NCBI RefSeq assembly: GCF_015207755.1
Contig: NZ_JADEWH010000002.1
Coordinates: 248,001-312,000 of the forward strand
Reading direction: 5' to 3'
Origin: Nodularia sp. LEGE 06071
GTDB taxonomy: Bacteria > Cyanobacteriota > Cyanobacteriia > Cyanobacteriales > Nostocaceae
Length of the DNA stretch: 64,000 nt
This document shows, in pieces, positions 54,413 to 62,231 of the stretch (position 1 is the first letter of the stretch; each line of letters opens with the position of its first letter). The notes below the pieces were generated by a model. That model was not told the DNA's origin. It did no database searches and was given only the letters and a program-made list of their open reading frames with translations. Position numbers and translations under genes: made by a program.

Positions 54413-55567
54413 TCAGGACTGAGTAAATACTTTAGCGGCTGCGGCTACACCACCACCCGGAGTAAAGTTTTCGTGTCCGAGTTCAGTTAGTGTCACTTCT
54501 AAAGCGGCAATACAGCTCAGAATATCGCGATCGCTCACAAAACCCAAGTGACCAATCCGGAAAATCTGGTTTTTCAGATGGTCTTGACCGCCGGCTAAGG
54601 CTATATCAAAACGCTTGTTCATCAACGACCGAATTTTATCCGCTTCCATTCCTGGTGTGGCTACAGCGGTAATTGCCGGACTAGCGTAATCATCTGACCC
54701 AAATAAAGGTAAATTCAAACCTTTAACAGCCGCACGGGTGGCATTTTTCAGTCGTTGATGTCGCGTAAAGATTGACTCCAAGCCTTCAGCTTTCATCATT
54801 CCTAACGTGGTGTGTAAAGCCACAATCAAGTTGACGGGTGGAGTAAAAGGAGTAGTATTTTTGGCTGTGGATTTGCGATATTTACCTAAATCTAGATAAT
54901 ACTTGGGTAATTTCGCAGTTTTGTAAGCTTCCCAAGCCTTGGGACTAACAGACACAAATCCTAGTCCGGGAGGAATCATGTAACCTTTCTGAGAACCAGA
55001 GGCGACGACATCCAAGCCCCAAGCATCTATGGGCAAATTGAATGCACCCAAGCTAGTGACTGCATCCACAATGATTAAAGCTTCACCATGTTCTTTGACG
55101 AGGCGGTTGATAGCTTCTAAGTCATTCAATACACCCGTTGAGGTTTCGCTGTGGGTAATAATTACAGCTTTGATTTGCTTTTGGGTATCACTTTGGAGTT
55201 TTTCGGCAAACAGCGCTGTGTCTAAAGGTTTACCCCATTCGGCGGTAATCGCTTCGACGTTCAAACCGTATGCTTCGCCGATTTCTACCCAGCGTTCTCC
55301 AAACTTACCATTGGAACCAACTAAAATGCGATCGCCTGGAGAGAGAAAATTAATAATCCCCGCTTCCACAGCACCCGTGCCGCTGACATTCAGCATCAGG
55401 ACATCATTTTGAGTTTGGTGTAACCATTTGAGGTTTTCTGTCACCTCAGCCATGATGTTGCTAAACTGACTAGTACGGTGTCCAATGGGGTGCTTGGCTA
55501 ATGCCAGCAAGGCAGCCTCTGGCACTGGTGTGGGGCCAGGAATCATCAGCATCAGCTTATTGTCCAT
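54413..55567 (-). CDS. PLP-dependent alanine/serine-glyoxylate aminotransferase family protein
   Basis: 384 residues, full length, class V aminotransferase. Landmarks: MIPGPTPVPEAALLAL, GHRTSQF, LMLNVSGTGAVEAGIINFL, THSETSTGVLNDLEAI, VDAVTSLGA and the PLP lysine in ASGSQKGYMIPPGLGF. Homologues act in glycolate/photorespiratory metabolism (glyoxylate to glycine) or, in hydrogenase-linked cyanobacterial homologues, are labelled soluble hydrogenase subunit. The glyoxylate role is preferred from the motif set. It is monocistronic. Confidence 0.9.
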   Translation of the reverse strand: MDNKLMLMIPGPTPVPEAALLALAKHPIGHRTSQFSNIMAEVTENLKWLHQTQNDVLMLNVSGTGAVEAGIINFLSPGDRILVGSNGKFGERWVEIGEAYGLNVEAITAEWGKPLDTALFAEKLQSDTQKQIKAVIITHSETSTGVLNDLEAINRLVKEHGEALIIVDAVTSLGAFNLPIDAWGLDVVASGSQKGYMIPPGLGFVSVSPKAWEAYKTAKLPKYYLDLGKYRKSTAKNTTPFTPPVNLIVALHTTLGMMKAEGLESIFTRHQRLKNATRAAVKGLNLPLFGSDDYASPAITAVATPGMEADKIRSLMNKRFDIALAGGQDHLKNQIFRIGHLGFVSDRDILSCIAALEVTLTELGHENFTPGGGVAAAAKVFTQS

Positions 55568-55908
55568 GTGTTTGTCCTAAAATTAAATAAAAGTTACAAC
55601 TGTCGGCGGATAGTTAAATTCAGGTGACGAATTTTAGATTTACCGGCATATACATACAAAGTACTCTGCTAGATTCTGCAAATCTATAGGAAATCTATAG
55701 GAAAAGTACCATTAAAGCTAAATTCTGGTCAGCTTGACTTTTGCAATTACTTGTGTATATTTAAAATAACCTAAAATTCTTGAGGTTAGCTAGCGGAAAA
55801 CAGACATGAAATTTTCTACCCAGTTTGTCTAAGTGCTTTAGTGGAGCTTATCTAGAATCTCACAAATTGGGGTACAGATACAATCAATATCAAATTTTTA
55901 TTCCTTGA
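55568..55908. other. Gene-free gap
   Basis: 341 bases upstream of the aminotransferase and downstream of trpC. A direct repeat AAATCTATAGG occurs twice (near 55680-55700). Nothing else is recognisable. Confidence 0.5.
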
Positions 55909-56817
55909 TTATATTGATGTCTCTGGAGATGAAAATTCTGCAAACAGATTAGCGATCGCTAAACTTGGATCAGGTTGTTTAACTAAAGATTCTCCAATTA
56001 ATACAGCTGCTGCTCCGGCTTGTTGGACTATATGCAAATCTTCAGGAGTATGTATCCCTGACTCACTGACAACGAGGAGATTTTGCTCCCGTAATTGACT
56101 ACCGCGTGCGGCTAATAATTCACAGGTAGTTTGCAGGTCAACAGAAAAATCTTCTAAATTACGATTATTGATGCCAACGATAAACTCACCCTTTAAAGCT
56201 AATACTCGGTCAAGTTCTGCCAAACTGTGAACTTCAATCAAAGCCTTCATCTTCATCGCATTGGCAATTTTGAGGAAGTATTGTAAATCTTGATCACTGA
56301 GAATAGCTGCAATGAGCAAAACCGCATCTGCGCCGTGAATCCGAGCTAAGTACATTTGGTAAGGATAGATAATAAAATCCTTACATAGCAGGGGTAAATC
56401 CACTGTATCACGGACTTTAGCTAAGTTCTCAAAACTACCTTGAAAAAATTTGGTATCTGTCAAAACCGAAAGACAACTAGCACCACCTTGTTCATAGGCA
56501 GAGGCGATCGCTACGGGGTCAAAATCCTCTCGGAAAACACCTTTACTAGGAGAAGCTTTTTTAACTTCCGCAATCAACGCCGGCTGAGTTTTCCCTTGTC
56601 TGAGGGCGGCAATAAAATCACGAGTTGGCGGTGCTGAGAGTGCTTGCTTTTGCAATTGTGCCAAAGGTCGCCTTTCCCGCATTTTGTCAATCTCAATTTC
56701 CTTGTGCCAGACAATTTCTTCCAAAATGTTGTTTGGTTCCATATCTGGCAAGGTAGACTGATAACGCAAAAAAGAAACATTAATTGTTGTGTTCGTGGAA
56801 CGGCGGCGAATTTGCAT
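55909..56817 (-). CDS. trpC: Indole-3-glycerol phosphate synthase
   Basis: 302 residues. It closes the indole ring from CdRP in tryptophan synthesis. Motifs: [21 protein letters not shown] (catalytic lysine block), [50 protein letters not shown] and VLIGESLV, all in order along a TIM barrel. The N-terminus carries about 25 extra residues (basic) before the normal start region [14 protein letters not shown], so an internal ATG at residue 26 is an alternative start. The lpdA gene lies 64 bases upstream on the same strand, and the two may be co-transcribed. Confidence 0.95.
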   Translation of the reverse strand: MQIRRRSTNTTINVSFLRYQSTLPDMEPNNILEEIVWHKEIEIDKMRERRPLAQLQKQALSAPPTRDFIAALRQGKTQPALIAEVKKASPSKGVFREDFDPVAIASAYEQGGASCLSVLTDTKFFQGSFENLAKVRDTVDLPLLCKDFIIYPYQMYLARIHGADAVLLIAAILSDQDLQYFLKIANAMKMKALIEVHSLAELDRVLALKGEFIVGINNRNLEDFSVDLQTTCELLAARGSQLREQNLLVVSESGIHTPEDLHIVQQAGAAAVLIGESLVKQPDPSLAIANLFAEFSSPETSI

Positions 56818-56881
56818 AATTTAAGTGCTGAGTGCTTCCTTTTTGAGAATGAGACGCGATTGATCGCGTCTCGACAACAGG

Positions 56882-58309
56882 CTAAACCACGGCTCGTTTA
56901 TAGGCTTCATCTAGCACTTCGGAAAGTGTCGGATGGGCGTGTACTAAATGGGCGAGGTCGTGGACAGATTGACGATTAGCGATCGCAGCTGATGCTTCGT
57001 GAATCAAGTCGGCGGCGTGCATTCCGAAGATATGAACACCTAAAACTTCACCAGTATCTTTGCGATACACTATCTTAGCCATACCGTCTGATTCGTTTTC
57101 TGCTAAGGCTTTAGAGTTACCTTTGAAGTAACTTTTAGTGGTGGCGATTTCAAAGCCTTCAGCTTGCGCCAATTCCTTCGCGGCTACTTCTGTTAAACCA
57201 ACATAGCTGACTTCTGGGTGAGTAAATGCGGCGGCGGGGATGCTGCGATAGTCTACCACACGGCTTCGCCCCACAATATTTTCTACGGCGATGATGCCTT
57301 GAGCCGAAGCGGCGTGTGCCAACATCATTTTGCCGTTAGCGTCACCAATTGCCCACACATGAGGTACTACTTCCCCGCCTGAAAGCACAGCCATGCGATC
57401 GTCTACGGGGATATAGTTACGTCTGTCTAGTTCTATCCCTAAAGTTTCTAAACCCAAATTTTTAGTGGCGGGGATGCGTCCTGTAGCTACTAAGCAAGCA
57501 TCCACTTCGATCACATCAATATCTTCTTTGGTTTTAAAATCTGCCAATTCAATTACCACCGGAGAACCGGGAGTAATTTTTTTCGCGTATATTCCGACTT
57601 TGGTTTCGATATCGCGAGGAGTAATTAACACCCGTTCGGCTAGTTTGGCAATATCGCGGTCAAATCCTGGCATTAATTGGTCTAGGGCTTCAATCATGGT
57701 GATTTCACAGCCCAACGCCGAGTAAACATCCGAAAATTCTAAGCCGATGTAACCACTACCGATAATCGCTACCCATTCTGGCAGAGATTCTAATTTTACA
57801 CCTTGGTCACTGGTAAAAACGGTTTTGCCGTCTACTTCAATTCCTGGAGGGACAAAGGGGACTGAACCAGGAGAAAGAATGATATCTTTAGCTGAGATAG
57901 TTTTTTCCCCACCATCCCCGGTGATTGTCACCTTTTGGGTTCCCGCAATTTTTCCCCAACCCCTGATAATATCCACGCCTAGACGTTTGAGGCTGTTGGT
58001 TAAATCACCTTGAATTTTCGCTACCAGATTGCCAGCATGATCGGCGATCGCTTGGCGGTCAAATGTGACATGATCAACTTGAATCCCCAGAGATTTCAGG
58101 TGATGGGCATTACGTAACTCCCGCACACGTCCCGATGCAGCCAGCAGCGCTTTAGAAGGGATGCAGCCACGATTGACACAGGTTCCTCCCATGTCCGCCG
58201 CTTCAATAATTGCTGTTTTCAGTCCACAGCTAACAGCGTGTAGGGCTGCACCATGTCCGCCGACACCTGCGCCAATAATGACTAAATCGTAATCAAATCC
58301 ATAACTCAC
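56882..58309 (-). CDS. lpdA: Dihydrolipoyl dehydrogenase (plastid-type E3)
   Basis: 475 residues. FAD motif [15 protein letters not shown], redox disulfide [19 protein letters not shown] motif [35 protein letters not shown] and the C-terminal H-x-H-P-T-L-SE catalytic block ([17 protein letters not shown]). It regenerates lipoamide for pyruvate dehydrogenase and glycine cleavage complexes. Length and spacing of motifs fit the cyanobacterial/chloroplast type. It is upstream of trpC and divergent from gatB. Confidence 0.96.
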   Translation of the reverse strand: MSYGFDYDLVIIGAGVGGHGAALHAVSCGLKTAIIEAADMGGTCVNRGCIPSKALLAASGRVRELRNAHHLKSLGIQVDHVTFDRQAIADHAGNLVAKIQGDLTNSLKRLGVDIIRGWGKIAGTQKVTITGDGGEKTISAKDIILSPGSVPFVPPGIEVDGKTVFTSDQGVKLESLPEWVAIIGSGYIGLEFSDVYSALGCEITMIEALDQLMPGFDRDIAKLAERVLITPRDIETKVGIYAKKITPGSPVVIELADFKTKEDIDVIEVDACLVATGRIPATKNLGLETLGIELDRRNYIPVDDRMAVLSGGEVVPHVWAIGDANGKMMLAHAASAQGIIAVENIVGRSRVVDYRSIPAAAFTHPEVSYVGLTEVAAKELAQAEGFEIATTKSYFKGNSKALAENESDGMAKIVYRKDTGEVLGVHIFGMHAADLIHEASAAIANRQSVHDLAHLVHAHPTLSEVLDEAYKRAVV

Positions 58310-58441
58310 GTTAGTTTCCCCGTGTGCTTCGCCTATTTATTCTCAACTTGACCAGCAATTTACGCAACTCCAGAAAGTTTGGGCGTTGCTAGATCAAAAT
58401 TACATATTATGCTCTAAGTTAACAGGCGAAGATGTAAATTT

Positions 58442-58833
58442 TATAATAATAGAGTCAGTCACCCAGGTCTATAGACATTGGGCTTGTAAGAGCAATTGCA
58501 CAAGCCATACTGACCAGACCACCCTAAGTTCAGTCTGAGGGTAGCCGTTATTTGAGTCACGACACCCTGGAATGCGTAGCTAGTTCCCTGCTCTGTCGCT
58601 TGTGATTAAACAGTTCTAAGGTCACTGGAACAGTGTTGCCAGCCCAACAAGCTCTAATAACAGGTCGAAGCTAACATTACCCCAGAAATGGGAGGCTCTA
58701 TTGAGCAAAACCTTTATGCGTACAGGATTGCAAAGTTTGAGATGGTAATTGTCCCATCGAAAGTACAACACAAAAGTACACCGAGTTGAGCAATCCCAAG
58801 GCGGTAAAGATTACGGCGGTTAAAACCGTTTTT
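58442..58833 (+). ncRNA. Candidate structured RNA gene, family not assigned
   Basis: This gene-free stretch starts with a TATAAT box (58442-58447) and ends with CGGTT-AA-AACCG followed by TTTTT (58817-58833), an intrinsic-terminator pattern. Between them is a series of complementary segments: GTCAGT/ACTGAC (58454/58509), GGCTTGT/ACAAGCC (58481/58500), CAGAC/GTCTG interleaved with ACCCT/AGGGT (58515-58542, pseudoknot-like), CACTG-GAA-CAGTG (58623-58635), and GGATTGC/GCAATCC (58725/58790). No reading frame is convincing. The conserved landmarks of tmRNA, RNase P RNA and SRP RNA are absent. It could instead be a long structured leader of gatB. Confidence 0.45.
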
Positions 58834-58939
58834 CCTACGGAGAAGCTCCGCGGTAAGCGAAGCTATGCCTTTTTGCTTTACGTGTCGTTTTCCTCTCAGG
58901 GAGCCAAGCCTCTGATTTTCCCACTTACCGAGTGTTTGT

Positions 58940-60415
58940 ATGACTGCTGCTACAACTGTAAAAACTGAGTATGAAGCGATTATTGGTCTGGAAACTCATT
59001 GTCAACTGAGTACCAATACCAAGATTTTTTCTAATAGCTCTACAGCTTTCGGTGCTGACCCCAATACTAACATCGACCCTGTGTGTATGGGTTTACCTGG
59101 GGTTTTACCTGTATTGAACGAAAAAGTCCTGGAATACGCTGTAAAAACAGGTTTGGCTTTGAATTGCCAAATCGCTAAATATAGCAAATTTGACCGTAAA
59201 CAGTATTTTTATCCTGACCTGCCCAAAAATTACCAAATTTCTCAATATGACCTCCCCATAGCCGAACATGGTTGGTTAGAAATCGAAATGGTAGATGCTG
59301 AGGGGAACCCGATTCGTAAACGTATTGGTGTGACTCGTCTGCACATGGAGGAGGATGCAGGGAAACTGGTACACGCGGGAAGCGATCGCCTTTCAGGTTC
59401 TACTTATTCTCTGGTAGACTACAATCGCGCAGGTGTGCCATTGGTGGAAATCGTCTCGGAGCCTGACTTGCGTTCTGGTGAAGAAGCTGCTGAATACGCT
59501 CAAGAAATCCGCCGCATTGTGCGTTATCTCGGTGTCAGTGATGGCAATATGCAAGAAGGTTCTCTACGCTGTGATGTCAATATTTCCGTGCGTCCAGTGG
59601 GGCGAGAAAAATTTGGCGTGAAGGTAGAAATTAAAAATATGAACTCGTTCAACGCCATTCAACGGGCGATTGATTACGAAATTGAACGGCAAATTGCGGC
59701 GATTGAAGCGGGTGAAACCATTATCCAAGAAACTCGCCTGTGGGAAGAAGGCGCTCAACGCACAAGTAGTATGCGGATTAAGGAAGGTTCCAGTGATTAC
59801 CGCTACTTCCCAGAACCAGATTTAACACCCATTGAGGTGTCCAAGGCGCAATTAGAGCAATGGGGAAGCGAACTTCCAGAACTACCCACTCAAAAACGCC
59901 ATCATTATGAAAGTGATTTGGGGCTTTCGGTTTATGATACCAGAGTGTTGACAGAAGACCGCACCGTGGCTGATTATTTTGAAACGGCGATCGCCTCTGG
60001 AGCAAACGCCAAAGCTGCTGCTAACTGGATTACTCAAGATATCGCCGCCTACCTCAACAAGCAAAAACTCAGTATTACGGAAATTGCCCTGACTCCTGGC
60101 AATTTAGCTGAGGTAATTACGCTGATTGAATCTGGTAAAATTAGCAATGCCCAAGCTAAACAAAAGCTGCCAGATTTACTAGCTGGTGTTTCCCCGGAGA
60201 AAGCCTTTGCTGGTCAGGAATTAATCACTGATCCTACTGTACTAGAACCGATCATTGATGAAGCGATCGCGGCTAACCCCAAAGAACTAGAAAAGTATCG
60301 CAACGGCAATACAAAGCTGAAAGGCTTCTTTGTGGGACAGGTCTTGAAAAAAACCGACAAACGAGCCGATCCTCAGATCACGAATGAATTAGTCGAGAAA
60401 AAACTAAATGCTTAG
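58940..60415 (+). CDS. gatB: Asp-tRNA(Asn)/Glu-tRNA(Gln) amidotransferase subunit B
   Basis: 491 residues, full length. With GatA and GatC it converts misacylated Glu-tRNA(Gln) (and Asp-tRNA(Asn)) to the amide form. Motifs: YEAIIGLETHCQLSTNTKIF, CMGLPGVLPVLN, KYSKFDRKQYFYPDLPKNYQISQYDLPI (read in pieces), HMEEDAGKLVH, VDYNRAGVPLVEIVSEPD, MQEGSLRCDVNISV and KNMNSF, then the C-terminal tRNA-binding YqeY-like region. gatA and gatC are not adjacent, as is usual in cyanobacteria. Confidence 0.97.
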   Translation: MTAATTVKTEYEAIIGLETHCQLSTNTKIFSNSSTAFGADPNTNIDPVCMGLPGVLPVLNEKVLEYAVKTGLALNCQIAKYSKFDRKQYFYPDLPKNYQISQYDLPIAEHGWLEIEMVDAEGNPIRKRIGVTRLHMEEDAGKLVHAGSDRLSGSTYSLVDYNRAGVPLVEIVSEPDLRSGEEAAEYAQEIRRIVRYLGVSDGNMQEGSLRCDVNISVRPVGREKFGVKVEIKNMNSFNAIQRAIDYEIERQIAAIEAGETIIQETRLWEEGAQRTSSMRIKEGSSDYRYFPEPDLTPIEVSKAQLEQWGSELPELPTQKRHHYESDLGLSVYDTRVLTEDRTVADYFETAIASGANAKAAANWITQDIAAYLNKQKLSITEIALTPGNLAEVITLIESGKISNAQAKQKLPDLLAGVSPEKAFAGQELITDPTVLEPIIDEAIAANPKELEKYRNGNTKLKGFFVGQVLKKTDKRADPQITNELVEKKLNA

Positions 60416-60532
60416 GTGTTTATCGCTTTTTTAAGTAATTCTTCATCATATCTTCACAGAAAACGCCGAAAGATAGGTTACACCCCTCACACCTAAAGAG
60501 CTATTCTGTGTCTAGTAGAACCCTAATGATCT

Positions 60533-60566
60533 GGAGAGCCACATGAGTAGCTCTCCTTATTTTTTT
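60533..60566 (+). terminator. Intrinsic terminator downstream of gatB
   Basis: GGAGAGC and GCTCTCC form a seven-base-pair stem with a ten-base loop, followed by TTATTTTTTT. It lies 118 bases after the gatB stop. The other sequence of the gap 60416-60760 contains no gene. Confidence 0.88.
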
Positions 60567-60760
60567 AACCCTTACCAAAGAAAAGGGAGACTAGAAAATT
60601 TTCAGCTACCACGAATTATCTCAGAAAGTTGCACATGATCATCTGAGAAACACATGGGATTGAAAACCCCAACCCATCAGCATACCAGAGTTGGAGAATT
60701 TGTTTTTTTAGCTGAAAAAGAAACTGATCCAGTTAAGTGCAAGTTGATAGACAATTGGTG

Positions 60761-60799
60761 TGACATGACTCCGACCTTTAGGTACGGCGCTTCTAAGAA
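60761..60799 (-). ncRNA. 3' end of omega-RNA (right-end guide RNA scaffold)
   Basis: Directly after the tnpB stop codon the minus strand reads a short stem TTCTTAGAA, then CCGTACC-TAAA-GGTCGG folding into a hairpin, then GGAGTCATGTCA. This matches the layout of the right-end scaffold of TnpB guide RNAs, which overlap the tnpB 3' end. The flanking bases below 60761 would form the guide segment (CACCAATTGTCTATCAAC on the minus strand). The RNA's 5' part lies within tnpB. Confidence 0.55.
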
Positions 60800-62083
60800 T
60801 CACTTCTTAGTTTTCCTAGTTGCTTCCTTTGGACGGCGCTCAAGGCGAGTCTTACGGGTTTTCGACTTTGACCTAGACTGAATTTCTTCAATCCCCGGCA
60901 AACCGTCTGCGTAGGCGTTTTGGATTCCCGACTGCCCATCGGTACTAATCAATTTGATTCCTCTGTTTCTAATTACTTGACCACTAGCAACATCTCTATC
61001 AGTCGTGTAATTGCAACTAGGACAATGATGCACTCTAACGCTCAAGTCTTTTCTAACTTCTGCACCACATTCAGGACACTCGATAGAAGTTCCCCTAGCG
61101 CTAACTTCAGCGAAGAATTTACCACGTTTCCAACACACGTACTTGGTGATGGTTCGGAATTGTCCAAACCCAGCGTCAAGCATCTGTAACCCAAGCATTC
61201 CTTTTGCCAAAGTCCGGTAATCCAAGTCTTCCATGAAGACCATATCACCAGCATCACAAAGAGCATGAGCTTGTTTGAAATGGTAATCTTTGCGGGTGTT
61301 ATCAATCCTGTGGTGAAGTCTAGCAACCTTGATGCGTTGTTTCTCGTAATTTTTAGAACGCTTCTTTTTCCGAGACAGCCTGCGTTGCAGCAATTTCAGC
61401 TGGCTTTGCATCACTTTCAGGAATTTGGGCGATTTTACGAGAACACCATCACTGGTTGCTAAAAACTTTTCCAGTCCTACATCTACCCCAATGGGATGAC
61501 CATGCGGCATTGGACTAGGAACATTAACATCACATTGGATGTTGATAGAAGCGTACCAAACATTGGCTTTGTTAATTATCCGAACTTGCTTAACCACAAA
61601 TCCACTCTTGATTGGGCGATGCAAGTTGACTCGAATCAATCCCAGTTTAGGTAGTGCAATATGTACTCCTTGCACTGGGTTTTGTTGAAACTGAGGGAAC
61701 AGCAAAGACTTGAACTGCCCAAACTTTTTAAACCTTGGAAACCCATGCCCAACTTTCTGAAATCCCTCCCATGCTCGGTGCAATTGTTTGAGTGTTTGCT
61801 GCAAAACCTGACTTGGTACTTCGCCTAATCGGGGAAATACTTTTTTAGCTTTTGGTAAAGCATTAAGTTGGCGCACTTCGCTAGGGAAAGGAACGTCCGC
61901 AGCTATGATATATTCATGACTAATCGAACATCTGTCAACCATGCACTTACGACTATTGCACCAGTCCTTAATTTCTCGCAACCCATAGTTGTAGGCAACG
62001 CGACATATATCCATCCACTCAAGAAGTGTCTGTTCTTGGGTGATAGTCGGGTAGATTCGATAGCGGTAATTCATGGTTAGCAT
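60800..62083 (-). CDS. tnpB: RNA-guided nuclease TnpB
   Basis: 427 residues, normal length. N-terminal helix-turn-helix-like region (MNYRYRIYPT), then a RuvC-like nuclease: Asp201 in IGVDVGLEKFL, Glu285 in FMEDLDYR and Asp364 in TDRDVAS. The zinc ribbon CPEC-x14-CPSC sits between E and the last D (Cys336, 339, 354, 357). All catalytic residues are intact, so an active enzyme is expected. It cleaves DNA next to a transposon-associated motif, guided by the RNA from the element's right end. The C-terminal tail is highly basic. An ATG at 62074 is an alternative start. Confidence 0.93.
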   Translation of the reverse strand: MLTMNYRYRIYPTITQEQTLLEWMDICRVAYNYGLREIKDWCNSRKCMVDRCSISHEYIIAADVPFPSEVRQLNALPKAKKVFPRLGEVPSQVLQQTLKQLHRAWEGFQKVGHGFPRFKKFGQFKSLLFPQFQQNPVQGVHIALPKLGLIRVNLHRPIKSGFVVKQVRIINKANVWYASINIQCDVNVPSPMPHGHPIGVDVGLEKFLATSDGVLVKSPKFLKVMQSQLKLLQRRLSRKKKRSKNYEKQRIKVARLHHRIDNTRKDYHFKQAHALCDAGDMVFMEDLDYRTLAKGMLGLQMLDAGFGQFRTITKYVCWKRGKFFAEVSARGTSIECPECGAEVRKDLSVRVHHCPSCNYTTDRDVASGQVIRNRGIKLISTDGQSGIQNAYADGLPGIEEIQSRSKSKTRKTRLERRPKEATRKTKK

Positions 62084-62231
62084 TTCACTATTCTACCACA
62101 TATTTACTAGCACTATTTTCTCTAGTAAATTCAAGCCGTGCTGCAAGCACGGGGTTTTCAACCCAATTATTTGATAAGTTATTATTCATGACTTGACTGT
62201 CGTAACTTAAACAATTGCATCTGAATAATCA

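Larger units (their letters stand above)
60761..62165 (-). mobile_element. tnpB-only IS200/IS605-type insertion element
   Basis: The element is read on the minus strand. On the tnpB-upstream (left-end) side there is a hairpin CCGTGCT-T-GCAGCACGG (about 62133-62149) followed outward by a GGGTTGAAAACCCC fold. On the right-end side, after the tnpB stop, is the conserved right-end structure ending in GGAGTCATGTCA at about 60761. No tnpA is present, so mobility would need a TnpA in trans. The exact outer boundaries are estimates, since such elements make no target duplication. Confidence 0.7.

Noticed and set aside
58786-58968. 60-codon frame overlapping the gatB start
   Set aside because: It crosses a terminator-like hairpin and a spacer repeat and overlaps the true gatB start in another frame.
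60465-60500. CCCCTCACACC, resembling the core of the small RNA Yfr1
   Set aside because: The core differs from the expected CTCCTCACACC, and the flanking hairpins of Yfr1 are not evident; the downstream hairpin fits a simple gatB terminator.
60655-62165. TTGAAAACCCC in inverted orientation near both sides of the tnpB element, considered as CRISPR repeat or transposon terminal repeat
   Set aside because: Only one short copy on each side, no spacer-repeat periodicity, and IS605-type elements do not use terminal inverted repeats.
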